Part shown: positions 1-11,127 of the stretch, one piece after another | Numbering within the stretch: position 1 is the first letter of the stretch | Layout: every line of letters begins with the position of its first letter | DNA from: Lactarius indigo | Taxonomy: Eukaryota; Basidiomycota; Agaricomycetes; Russulales; Russulaceae | Reading direction: 5' to 3' | Assembly (NCBI GenBank): GCA_025766275.1 | Contig: JAFKAC010000001.1 | Coordinates: forward strand, 620,001 to 684,000 | DNA length: 64,000 nt | Notes under the pieces: generated by a model | Seen by the model: the letters and a program-made list of their open reading frames with translations, nothing else | The model's database searches: none | Told to the model about the DNA's origin: nothing | Program-made: the position numbers and the translations under genes

Positions 1-1728
1 TCCAGAGGGTTGCATCATCTCCGAAACGAAGGTCCTCTAGGTGAACGTGGATGATGTCTCGAAGAATGTGGATGTAATTGGCGAGTGACGCACTATCACC
101 GTGTGCAAGATAGCTTCGAAGGACAGGTGCAGATATACCAAGATGACCCACAGCTAGTTCGAACCAAAGGTCATCGCGCTCTTTCGCCCTCACCAAGACG
201 ATGGCCACCATACAAGTTGAATAGTAAGCCATCGATGCGTCGTCGTAATGGTCCATCTTGACAAAGCGGCCAAATTCAACGTGGTCCAGGAGTCCGTCCC
301 ATCCCCCGTTGATAATCTCTTCGCAGATGGACGGGTGGATAGAAAGAGATGCGGCGTGCATCGCCCTCGTACAGATTAGGCTCCGGCGTCTTCTTACCGA
401 TTCGCTGACCAAATCGGACGTCAAAGTACGGTGCATCAGCCCGACCAATGCGTCGGACAACCTCCACTTATATGGCTTTATGAAAACTCCGAAGGGATCT
501 GAGACTAATTTCGAGTTGCAGAACTCCGGGATGGCTGCGAAGAATCGCTCCAGTTTGTGGTCTTCGTATAAAGAGTTGAATGTCCATATGAGAGCGCGAG
601 CGTCGATCTTCGATGAGACTTTCAGGGCGGTTTCTTGGGCGGTCTTGACCATGCCCTCTACAAAGCGTCTCTTGGAAAGCACTCCCAGGCTGATCATGTG
701 ATCACGGATTGAAAAGCCGATACAGTCAGGAATCCTGGACAAGTAGAGAGTCCGAATAGCCGCAAATTTTGTACCGTTAAGGAGGGACCAGGAGAGTGTT
801 GAAAACGGGGAATAGTAGGGACTATCGTGCCGAAATATTGGGAGAAGGGTGATGGATCCATATATGACGACGCAAAGGCCGACCCATCCGGCTACAATCC
901 CGAAGACTGCACGGTCGGTATTGAAAAGGAGTACAAGGAGACCTGCAAAGAAGAGGAAGAGGGAGATGTGTAGCAGGGTAGGCAAGGCTTCAACCGCCCA
1001 GGGCAGGTGCAGCTTCTCAACGCCCTCGGCAAAGAACGTCCGAATTCGCGCCCGCTTGTGTGGACCATACTGTGGCTGAGTGATCTTAATATACCGACGT
1101 GCCCACTGTTGTAGCAACGTGGCAAGTAGGCCGCATGTAAGACTCATGGCCAAACTCAAGAACCACAGCGAATTGACCAAGACTGCATATCGAGGGGGAG
1201 AGAATTGAGGTCGGTTGGTAAGTGAGGGGGGGACAGAGACATTGGAGGTCTTAAGACTCGGATCCGCAAGAAGCTGGTAGATATTCTGGAGATAAAATGT
1301 AGAGTCGTCCTGTGGATTTGGCTGAAGGTCTTGTATTGAGACCGCAACTAAGGTTGCCACTGCGGCAGAGAATAGACCAGTCTACGACCATTTGAGTTAA
1401 CGGCCATGTTCGACGTGGTATGTCTAGAAGAATATAGGAGCTCACGAAGACAAGGATACCCTCAGCGTCTGCCTTCCAGCTCTCGGCTAACTTTCGGTCT
1501 TCTTCCATCGTCATGTCATTATACATGGTGAAGAGATGATCTGAACTGTCGGAAATTTCAGACTTTTCCTGTGGGACCTGATCCTGAGCTGATTGATAAG
1601 GGTGACAGCCACGGATAGTGTATGTGTGTTAGCTTTTCGATACTTCCTGGCTGGTTGGAGGGTACAGTACCTGGGTCAATGCCAGCCAACTCTGGTGAAC
1701 TCCCGAGGCTTCGATAACGTTGAGACAT
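1..1728 (-). CDS. DUF6535 membrane protein, copy A (3' end off window)
   Basis: Member of the basidiomycete DUF6535 family, probably an integral membrane protein of unknown function. Exons read as 1728-1671, 1588-1446 and 1381 to the left edge, and the frame stays open to the edge (about 527 residues seen). Exon 2 ends with the family signature of an acidic helix, W-K-A-D-A, then a hydrophobic run; exon 3 opens TGLFSAA. Hydrophobic segments follow at about residues 120-145, 185-205 and 210-235. Introns are GT-AG in the same places and phases as in copies B-D, which supports the start at 1728. It is the most diverged copy and its middle region keeps the motif A-x-x-WTFNSL. Family assignment is firm; a biochemical role cannot be read from the sequence. 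Confidence 0.82.
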
Positions 1729-3870
1729 AGTTGACATATTCTTATTGTATGGTGACGGAGGGTAAGTGGCAGTTCACTCGAGTACAAGTGAGGCAAAACG
1801 AGGGGGGTACGAGGCAGCTCCAGCCACGCCATACGCATGTCACGAGCACTGGCACTGCTGTGGCCAATTCGGTAAAATGGCCATGCGGAAGGTATGTCGT
1901 GTGTGCTAGAACCGGGATTTAAGAATTTGGACTCTGAGCTAAGGCCTTGGGTATACAAGAACACGGTAAGGTTCCAAGTACTTACTGTAAATTACCAATG
2001 GATGGTAAATATGTTTGATAACGTCAGCATTCTTTCGCCTCCGCCTCTGCTGATGCACAGGCACAACTTGGGCACAACACCGCGGCGTGGTTACATTCAC
2101 AGTACTGTACTACAAGTCACTCCGCTCTCCCGTGACGTCCCTTTTGTTTCCATGGCTTCTCGGAAACTTTTCCTCACCGACGCCACTTATCGAGATGCTC
2201 AATGCATATCAAGGGCTTGGACTTTGTCGAGTGAGAGGTGGGCACCTAGTAATTGATGTAGGTGCATCGGCTTCTGGCGCGTCGCTGTCAGACATGCTCA
2301 ACTCCTCATGCCTCAGGCCTCAACTCCGTCGCACTATGCGCGCTAACCATAGAGCTAGATTTTGGTAACTGGGCATTTTATTCGTCTAAGCTATACCATT
2401 GATGCGTACACCGTGTCGAGGACTAAAGTCTAGGTATTTCCTATCCCGTTCTCTATGTCACTGGCAGCTGCTCTCCCTACACCAACAATCACCTTCTGCT
2501 TCCACATGCCTATAAACCTGCGAGACAAGTTTTGTGAGATTTCTCGCCCTCACAGTGCCCTTCCACCACCTTTCCATAATTTGATTATAGAGGTCGTTCG
2601 GGACATTTCTACTCCATGCGACCCCCTATCACAGGAAGTGGGCGGTGGCATCTTGAAGTTTCTCGGGTCAAATACATCATGTAGAGGGTGTCAATTACCT
2701 AGTATACCTTGGCTGTTCTTGTCACAGCTTGTGCACCTTGTGCACATGACCAAACACTTTAGCTGACGACATAGATAACTTACTGACAATCTTGTAGGTA
2801 AATCCAAAAATACATGACCCGATATCCCTGTCCTCGTAGCGTACTAGCAACGGAGCAGGCTCTCGTGCTGTCCTTACTTTTGTGCCTTTGCGCTTCCATT
2901 CATATCCCATCCTCGTCGTTTTTAAGTGAAAAGGCATCACATTGGTCTTCAAGACAGGCCTACTTCAACATGTGGACATCAACAGCACGTTCGACTCGAT
3001 GCCATGAGTCAGGGCCGTTTTTAATCTTTCATCGTGCGCGGACTTCTTCGGGACCAAGTTCGGGACCATCATCGGTCCATCTTTGCGGGGACAGCCAGGC
3101 CCGGAGCCCTGTGGATTCAGCGAGGCCTGGTCTGAGGTTCGTTCGTTTCAGTTCGTTCCCCTTCGTCATCTCCGGGGTCCTCCGGACAGCACATCCCCTG
3201 AGAATTTCGACCCAACTTATGGCTTGCGACAATGCGAGGGCCGTTCCACCAAGCCTGTCTTCTGTTCGTTCGTGCACCTCTTTGTGAAATCCGGTGCGGG
3301 CTTGTAGATCGATCTCGCAGAGGAAAGCACAGATGAGGAAATGAGGACAGCGATGTCGTTAGCGATGAAGGATGCACCTTTCTTTTTGGACCAGAAGCTG
3401 CGTCTTGGAATGTTGTCGATGGACAATGCTATCCCTGGTCTCGCTCAATGTCGTGCTCGGCGATAATCTAACAGGAATGAATCTGTATGTCAAATACGAA
3501 ACTGTGCCGGCAATTGGTGGTGGAATCGTTGATTGTGACACGCCTTTGCGTTTTCTATCCGCATTCCCAAGTCCAACGACTCCAACCAAAGGCCTCATGC
3601 CCTGCGAGTCTCCTAACAACACCTCTTACTCATGCTCGCTGGGGCGATTTCCCTGTGCGGGCCTCTCATGCCCCTTACATTCACTATACAGACCATACCC
3701 CCCGCACACACGCCTACCCATGCACTCGGGCTTGCGCCCCATGTACGTGCTTGGGGAAGCTGCGGTGAAGACGCAGGAGGCTGCCACGGCAGTCGCTTGT
3801 GGTGGGTGGGCATGGTAGCGGCGAGGCTGTGGACTGTGGCGACGTGTCGGTGTTGAGACCGAGTGAGATC
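1729..3870. other. Intergenic, no supported gene
   Basis: Upstream of DUF6535 copy A. Overlapping short open frames occur on both strands (for example 2814-3287 plus, 3372-3818 plus) but none shows a recognisable domain, splice logic or a matching neighbour. I see nothing to annotate. Confidence 0.5.
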
Positions 3871-3879
3871 GATTTGGAA

Positions 3880-4320
3880 GACATGGATCGGTACTTTCGC
3901 ACGCGGTACAAACTTTCGTCTTTACTGTGTCGGAGCTGGGGCCTGCTTGCTGGCCTACGATCTACACCCTGGGTTGCACGAAGGGGCGCGGGTACCCGTT
4001 CGCTGTGCCCACCTACCGGAAGGTCTCGATGGATATCCGAATTCAAGGCGTAGCCCCATGTGTTGTCTATCATGAATGAGACACTGTAGCCACAGCTGCT
4101 AGCGTTTCTCTAACAGTCATCTTACATCATCCCCTTTCTATCAACCCACAGACTTATTCTAGTTCCTTTATATCTGCGCACTGTGCTATATATGGTTCCT
4201 TACAGTAAGCGAAGTACTTCTTTCATTCTTCATCATATAACCATAACACCATCACGTTCACCAAGGTCATGGCCGCGATGGGCCAATGGCCACCAGCTCA
4301 CTGAAGAATTGATTGATTGG
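3880..4320 (+). repeat. Diverged dispersed repeat, copy 1
   Basis: This segment resembles 14090-14490 in the same orientation. Shared landmarks are ACATGGATC, a GGGCGCGGG...TTCGC..TGCCCACC block, an AAGTCT/AGGTCTC...ATATCC block, and a downstream AT-rich stretch followed by GATGGCC/GCGATGACC and TCACTGAAG/TTAATGAAG. Both copies lie upstream of a DUF6535 gene (A and B), so they are probably flanks carried along in segmental duplication rather than an independent element. Confidence 0.5.
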
Positions 4321-4489
4321 AGAATATGCGTAAAGTGGTGAGCACCAGTGAGGTGGAAAGATATTTCACCGTTAGACCTTACTTCCTTCTCCGTTAAAGT
4401 CAGCAGATGAACTGGCGGAGGCGAATGAACTGAGTCTTTCCTGTGGAAGCCCGCTAGCACTTATCGCTTCGTCTTGCACTTGGCTGTGC

Positions 4490-6780
4490 ACACACTCTTT
4501 GTCTACGGCTTTTGTGGACCAAGAAAGCGAAGGACCCGCGCTTGACATATTCGGTCAACTAAGATGTACGAGATCAGAACGCGCACATAATACCTTTGTC
4601 GCTCTTTTCATAGCAACACTCCCACCACCCATCAACTTCCTGTTTAAATATCGACAAAAGGTCAGCTCCTGTAGGCAAGCTCAAGATTTTCATGGAATGC
4701 ATGCAGGATAGGCAATGATGACGCAATGACGGGGCTTACTACAAAACTTTCTTGATTGGACTGTGGGCCAGCGCCAAGAAGATAGAACAAGTTTTACAGG
4801 AGCCAGCGCGGGTACAGCCTCGTAGGTGTACGATCAGAATACATGAACAATGTATTCGTGTTGCTGTAAGTAAAGGTCCCCTCCTCGTTTCACGCATGCA
4901 CAAGAGTGGCTCGCAGCCGCAGGGTCACCTACTTCTATGAGCAAGTGTTTGTTACTTGTCGATACCGGCTGAAGTGGCGAAAAAACGGGGGCTGTCAGAA
5001 GATCATAGGGCTCAGGCAGACTGAAGCAGTAATCAGGGAATGAGCCATCCGGGAACTACGGGGTTGAGTAATGTCGGGTGTGACAAACTTGAGGATTTTC
5101 CATATTCGGCCCTGGGTCAGGCACATCTCGATCTAATACCGGGAACTTTAGCCGTCGGAGTGCTCCCCTTCCAAGTCCCCTTCCCCCCTCAGACAACCAA
5201 GCAGACAACATGTGGTTTCTGTGTTAGTGGAAGTACAGCGTGAGTTAGGAGGGGTGGAATAGGACTCGGATAAACAAATTCTCCATGAAGGGAATGGCTT
5301 GGAGCACATTGAATGAAATATTAGGCTAGCGAAACTTTCATAGTACGTTCCTTGGTTCGTTCAGGAGTCCGTTACTAGTATAGTATCTCGCAAAAGATCT
5401 CGCACCTCTCCGCCAGGAAGTCGCTTTTTCCAGCCTTCAGCAGCACGTGTTGCATAACTTGCGTTGATCGGAAACGCGGCGTTTAATTTGATCTATTTGA
5501 TCGATTGCAACACGCTTGAGCGGCTTGACAGGAGCACGATGGAATAGAACACGCGGCTTCGATTTTTTGACCATGATACAGTAACGAGTTGCGTGTTCTG
5601 CTCTTTCAAGGGAAATTCCACTAGTAGTGCCTGCCCACCTACGGAAATGACCTCTTAACGGGGGCGAAGCGGGCACGACCAGTTATGCCCCTGAGCTTTG
5701 ACCTCTTTCCGTCTAGCTCATTGTAAGAGCAAAGTGCTGTACGGCCGCTCAGTTCCTAATGACCAGAACATGTCTTTGGAGTGAACCCTGGGTCAGCCTC
5801 ACCTGCTGTGATTGTCTTGGTGATTGTTCAGATTGTTCTATGACGGGAATTGACGACGACACTACACAGGGGCTGCATAGGCCTGCACGGGTGTGCTGTG
5901 CTGTAAAGGCGTTGCGCAGGTGCTGCAGAAGGGAAATTTGATGTGCGTGTTACTGTAGCCATGTATCCCCACTGGCACCAGATCCTAGCCTAACTGGCCC
6001 GTCGTTGTACCGGAGTGTCGGTTAGCCAGACAGCACCACGCTGTCGCCTGTAGGTGAAAGCTCTGCAAAGCGGGATGGGCAACACGCAGAGACTCTAATC
6101 GATCTAATCCCTTTGGGTATTATTGTATCTTTACTGCAGATTGGATACTAGCGAGGGGTATGCATTTATCGTTCCCACTGGCAGGTGCCCAAGCAAGTAG
6201 CACTTTTCTACTCTGTTAAAACCTATGACAGATGAGGACAATTGGTAGGTATTCTTTGCGATATCTTCACCAACTAGCAGACGGGCCCTCGTGTACCCAC
6301 ATCCGAATTCTAGGCTGAGTTTTGCACAAGTCGACGCCACTAATAACCACGACTCGGACTATATCAAGAGATGCGGTATCGACTTCGTCTCTGATACCTA
6401 GGTGCTACCGCGGAAAGGGAGGAACAACTTGAAAGATTTCTCCATGGATGATGAACAAACCAGCCTCGTGAGTACTGTCGGCACTCGGCGATACTCTCTG
6501 TATTGATCAGCTAAGGGCTGTGATGAACCAGCGATGACATACTGATGGCTCGACCAAGAAGGTGCTCTCCGAAGAATGGCCATGTGAACTGCAAATCAAT
6601 CCGGCGTTCCCATCCGGAGAGGCCGCGACAAAATTGCGTGACCATTGTGCCACTCCCCGGTGCCATAGAGCCGTCGGCGCACAAAGCCCCATCTGACCTG
6701 AAGGCTGCAGCCCTGGCAGAGCTTTTTCTAGGTAGGTTTCCAATTCTGGCCGTCTTTGTATCATACAGTAGCAGGAGCGG
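4490..6780. other. Intergenic, no supported gene
   Basis: Only short open frames without recognisable domains are present. A 45-codon basic frame starting MVKKSKPR on the minus strand (within 5437-5676) is the only one with a strongly non-random look, but it has no family I recognise. Confidence 0.45.
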
Positions 6781-6784
6781 ACTC

Positions 6785-6902
6785 GCAAAATCTCCGTCGC
6801 CCACTTTGTTGCTCACGGAGTAAATCATTTGTATAACAGAAGCAGGCTTGGAAGCAGGATTGCAAAATCTCCGCCACCTATCTTGTTGCTCACGGCGCAA
6901 AC
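6785..6902. repeat. Imperfect direct repeat in kinase upstream region
   Basis: Two ~40 bp copies (6785-6824 and 6862-6902) share GCAAAATCTCCG and TTGTTGCTCACGG with a few substitutions between. They lie 210-330 bp upstream of the start codon at 7115, so they could be upstream regulatory sequence, or a simple local duplication. Confidence 0.5.
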
Positions 6903-7114
6903 CACTATTTTCCGGCGATACGCGTTGCAACTTCGGATTCTTCGCTAGTGGCCCACTTGTAGTCAAGGGGCGTGACGCTCGCGTGGGCCGCCTGGCTCTC
7001 TTTGAAGAAACCTTTATGAACCACTGCACAATATGAATCCTCTCCCACCACCACCGCGACTCGGATAGCGAATTACATCCTGGTTGTGGAATTCTCAACA
7101 CCCTCAAACTCAAT

Positions 7115-8476
7115 ATGTCTTTAACAATCGCTGGGAGTGAGTTTGCCTACAATGGACGAAACGGCAGACAAGCAGGAACCCTCATGATGACAGAGCGTTG
7201 GTGGCGAGATCGCTACGATGACATCGTGAACCGGGGCTACAGGCTTCGCCCTCGGTACAACCCTCAGTTGGGACCATTCTGGTTCGAGACAGGCAAAGAC
7301 TTGTACGCCGTGGAGAGCAGCCAAGCAATCACGGTGCGTGTTTTGCATTCCTTACTTGCATAGCCTCTTACATGTTCGCCTAAGTCGAGGGCAGCAATGG
7401 ACGCGACTCGCATGCGAGATGGTCTTCCAGTCGTGCTCAAGAAAGTCCTCCCCGGGGATGGGCCAAACGAATTGAGAATCAACCAGCTATTCTCGTCGGA
7501 AGAGCATTCCAGGGTGCGCGACAATCACTGTGCGCCACTGCTGGATGTCATAGAGCTGTCTGGGCACTCTGGATCTCAGAAATTGATGGTGTTTCCACTT
7601 TTTCGCCCTTTCAAACAACCGCGGATCCAAACACTTGGGGAGTTTGCCGCCTTCTTCACTCAGATATGCGAGGCAAGACAAACTTTCACATGTTCATGCA
7701 TATGGTCCTGAATCCTGATACACTTCGCACAGGGTATCCGATTCATGCATCAGCGGAATGTCGCCCACCGGTAAGAATAAGAATCCTACGATTATCTGCA
7801 GTAATTCGAGTCTAACCATTTTGGAAGCAATTTCACAGTCAACAATATTATGTTTTATTCGTCTAAAACGTATCCGAATGGGTTTCATCCCGCCAAGAGT
7901 GTTCGAAATTGGAACTTCGGCAATACTACAAAGGCTTATAACAGGACGCAACGCCCTCCCCGTTACTACTTCGTTGATTTATGTCTGTCTTGCCAGTATC
8001 CCTCCAGAGATGCAATGGACGAACCATTATGCGGTGGAGACGACTCAGCACCGGAACATCGATCGGGACAACAATGTAACCCGTTCTACACTGACATATA
8101 CTACATCGGGAACATCATACGGAAAGAATTTGTGGAGGTATGCGACTGTATCGTTTGCTACTATAAATAATCTCAATTTCGTTCATAGAAGTGCAACGGT
8201 TTCGAATTCATGGAAGACCTGGTCGCCCGGATGACCCAAGTCGACCCGGCGACACGCCCTCCAATCGAAGTTGTAATCGAGGAGTTTGTTCACATTCGAG
8301 AGTCCTTGAAGCTACGCTCCGCTATCACGTATAAGAAGGAACCTAAAGTCTTCGGGATAATTCGGAAGGGGATCCAGTATGTTCGCTCTTCGTGGAACGC
8401 CATTTTTCTCCATCCGGCAATTCCACTGGCGGATCCTTATTCACAACCCGCCACGTTTTTAGTCTTGGATTCGTAG
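7115..8476 (+). CDS. FunK1-like protein kinase-fold protein, likely pseudokinase
   Basis: Five exons: 7115-7337, 7395-7672, 7733-7770, 7828-8137, 8189-8476. They sum to 1137 nt (378 aa), which supports the model. The order is typical of basidiomycete FunK1-like kinases: MDATRMRDG...VVLKKV (ATP-site beta strands with the VAIK-type lysine), then ICEGIRFMHQRNVAHR at the catalytic loop, a YPNGFHPAK stretch, GGDDSAPEH (the APE motif), CNPFYTDIYYIGN and a C-terminal lobe ending MTQVDPATRPP. The catalytic Asp of HRD reads Asn (HRN), and the DFG region reads V-D-L-C, so phosphotransfer is doubtful. Intron 2 has a GC-AG boundary (GAG|GCAAGA). Alternative splice choices around 7771-7827 would change only a few residues. 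It may be a signalling scaffold or a decaying kinase. Confidence 0.78.
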
Positions 8477-11127
8477 CCAAGAAGAGGATACGGTGTCACT
8501 ACCATTAGTCTGTATACTATTCTTAGTCATTGACGACGTTTTGGGCGGTTCAAGTCTGTATAGATATAACTTTATATTGTTGTTTCCAGGAACATACCAA
8601 CCGACTCGGATGGCGGCGATAGGCCCCTGTTTACTCGTATTTATTACTGATTCGACTATTAAATATTAAATGACTATATTGCATTCAAACGATCATACAC
8701 AAAATTCCGAAATACCTTTAAAACGAAGGAGCTACAGTACGGTGCTGTTGGGGCTACAAAAAATGTGTGGTAGTGTCAGTACATTAGTAAAGGGAGGAAT
8801 CCAACTTGAAGGAGGAACGTACAGTATCTTGCAAAAATTGGGTTATCAACAATCGAATGCCGTCGTTATCGGCTTGCCATACTACTTGCTGTTGCCCTGC
8901 AGCACTATCACAATTGTAGGCTGTATAACCCGGTAAGTTACACATTGAACCGGTGTGTAGTGCGTGCTCTGATAATCAGCATCGGCAACAAGCAATTGGG
9001 ACGATACGACGACGAGATCGCCCTAACGGAGCCTGATTTTGTGGGATTGAGGCACGCCACGCATGCGCATGGTGTCTTGGCACTGAGTACTGAGTACTGA
9101 GACCCGAGGCCTGACTACAACACAGCGTGACCGCATTCAGGCTTGCGAAAGCAGCCAATTGGATTACGTCTCTTTATTCACGTCGTGCCAGTGCCTCACC
9201 TCAAAACATTTGCGCCCCAGTTCTTATGCTACGCTACAGCACATCACTGTACCGGACTCTCGACTCAGATTCACCAGGCTGTCCTTTTGTTCTACTATTT
9301 TCTCACTTCCTTCTCCTCTCACGAGACACGAGGTGATCCTCGTGTGGTCTTCAGTGCTGGGACAATGCACAGGCTCAAGCACAGGCTTCAACAGTCCGAA
9401 ATAAGGTTCTAAAAGCTCACGTGCTCGCCCCCATTGCTGCATACGACCGAGTACAATCGACAATACAGTATACCAGAAAACCGGCTTTTCAAAGGGCCTA
9501 GACGCGGGAGTGGATGTTGGAGCGCTACTATAAAAGCGCTTATCATCCCATCACACCTGCAACTCCGCCATCACTAAGCCCCTGATGGCCCAACCATCCC
9601 CTGGCTTGCCGCTACAGCCCCCAAACCCCTGAAGGAACCCCTCCACACACAACCTCCACTACCTTCAGCTGGCAGTCGCAGAATACACTCACCGCTTTCA
9701 CAAAGATATCCCTCTGGAAGCACAAGTTTGCACTTGCGGGGACTCAAGACCCTTCGTCTATTTCCTTTTCTACTACAGTACTACCTGTAGCGAGACTTAA
9801 ACCCGAGGTGAAGCGTAGGTAGAAGAAATTGAGAAACAGGAAAATCGAGACAAGACGAAGACGCAAGCACAGACGCAAATAGATATCGTTGATGCAAGGA
9901 TAGAATCATGTTTATTTTTACAAGTTTTCATTTGAATATATCGTTTCGAGCCAGGAGGACATCATGGTCGCCCTTACAGTGCGCAAGACAGTACGACCAA
10001 ATTTTATTCTACAACATAACCCTTGGGGAGCACACTCCTATCGAGTTCTTCAAGGATTTCACAATGGCTCACGCCCTCACGCCCTCACGCCCTCTTGCAC
10101 GACCTCCTAAATTTCTCCGACAATCACGCTTTCATGCCGGAAACCGGACCGGTAGTCTGTGCATTCAGATGGCATTCTCTTTTGTTTTGACATACGAACT
10201 ATCACCTCGTGGCGCCCCACGTCTTCATATGCTTCTCTGATCTCCTTGGGAGGTCTGGGGTACCTATTACATTAACGTTTTTGTTTAATCAACTCATGGG
10301 CGCAGGCGTGGGTAAAATTCTTGGTAGGATTAGCTCGGTGCCAGAGTCTCAGACGCCCCCACGCCCATGAAAGTTAGGTTTCTCACATGTACACGCATAA
10401 GACTGCCGCTTCAGCTGCAGCCATCTTGTATCTACTATCCCGGAATAGAGTGGTTCCAAAGGAAGAAAAAAAAAAACCGGTGTGTGCATGTTCACAATGC
10501 ACTGTCAACGCCGATGCTTCTTCCCAAGTTACTACCTCAAGTTCCTCAACCCCTCAACGGAAAAAGAACAAACGTGTTTATTATCTTCTTCTCACATGAG
10601 GCGTAATGGAGGGCAACCGCAGCTGCTGGTACTTGTTCCCGCATCTGCACAATCCTACTGTCCCACCTGTACCCTGGGCTCCAACCACGCCACTACCACA
10701 CGCTAGCCACGTGAGTTTCGCCCGCCCCTCGGTGGCACTCCGAAAACGTAAGTCCCAAGTACAGCGTCATAACCTCTGGGCATCACGGTGGTTCACATGC
10801 TCACTGCATCTCAAGGGGACCTTCGTGCAAATATGGTCTCAAAGAGGAAACAGGGGCACCAAAATGGTAATATTGAGAGCCCAACAAGATACGTCCTCTA
10901 TCATACATGCCATACGAAGGGTGAGGAGGATGATTTCGCGTGCTTTGCATCTAGGGAACGCTACGAGGAACCTGCGATGATAATATAGGCAACTGATGGG
11001 AGCGACGACTGTAGGGGCGCCACTCGTGATTGCGGGATTTACTGAAAGGGCAAATTGTACCTGCGCAAAGCGGCCTCCCGCGCTGCCTTCTTATCAGCAG
11101 TGGCACCCGAGTGGAGGGTAATATCTG
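8477..11127. other. Intergenic, no supported gene
   Basis: No domain-bearing frame was found. A TATAAAA-like site lies near 9531-9537 with no convincing gene after it. A small tandem repeat of unit ACGCCCTC (three copies) lies near 10067-10097. The segment 10880-10930 resembles the C-terminal coding tail of DUF6535 copies C and D, suggesting that copy B once extended further. Confidence 0.5.

Noticed and set aside
2814..3818. Several overlapping plus and minus frames up to 157 codons
   Set aside because: No recognisable domain, no consistent splicing and no repeat of the pattern beside other DUF6535 copies.
5695..5760. tRNA-like D-arm (TAGCTCATTGTAAGAGCA)
   Set aside because: No acceptor stem pairing and no TTCGA-type T-loop at the right distance.
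6511..7113. 200-codon minus-strand frame upstream of the kinase-fold gene
   Set aside because: No domain, and it covers the likely promoter and a direct repeat; best seen as chance.
9529..9660. TATA box followed by a possible gene
   Set aside because: The first ATG downstream opens only 15 codons and no exon chain could be built.
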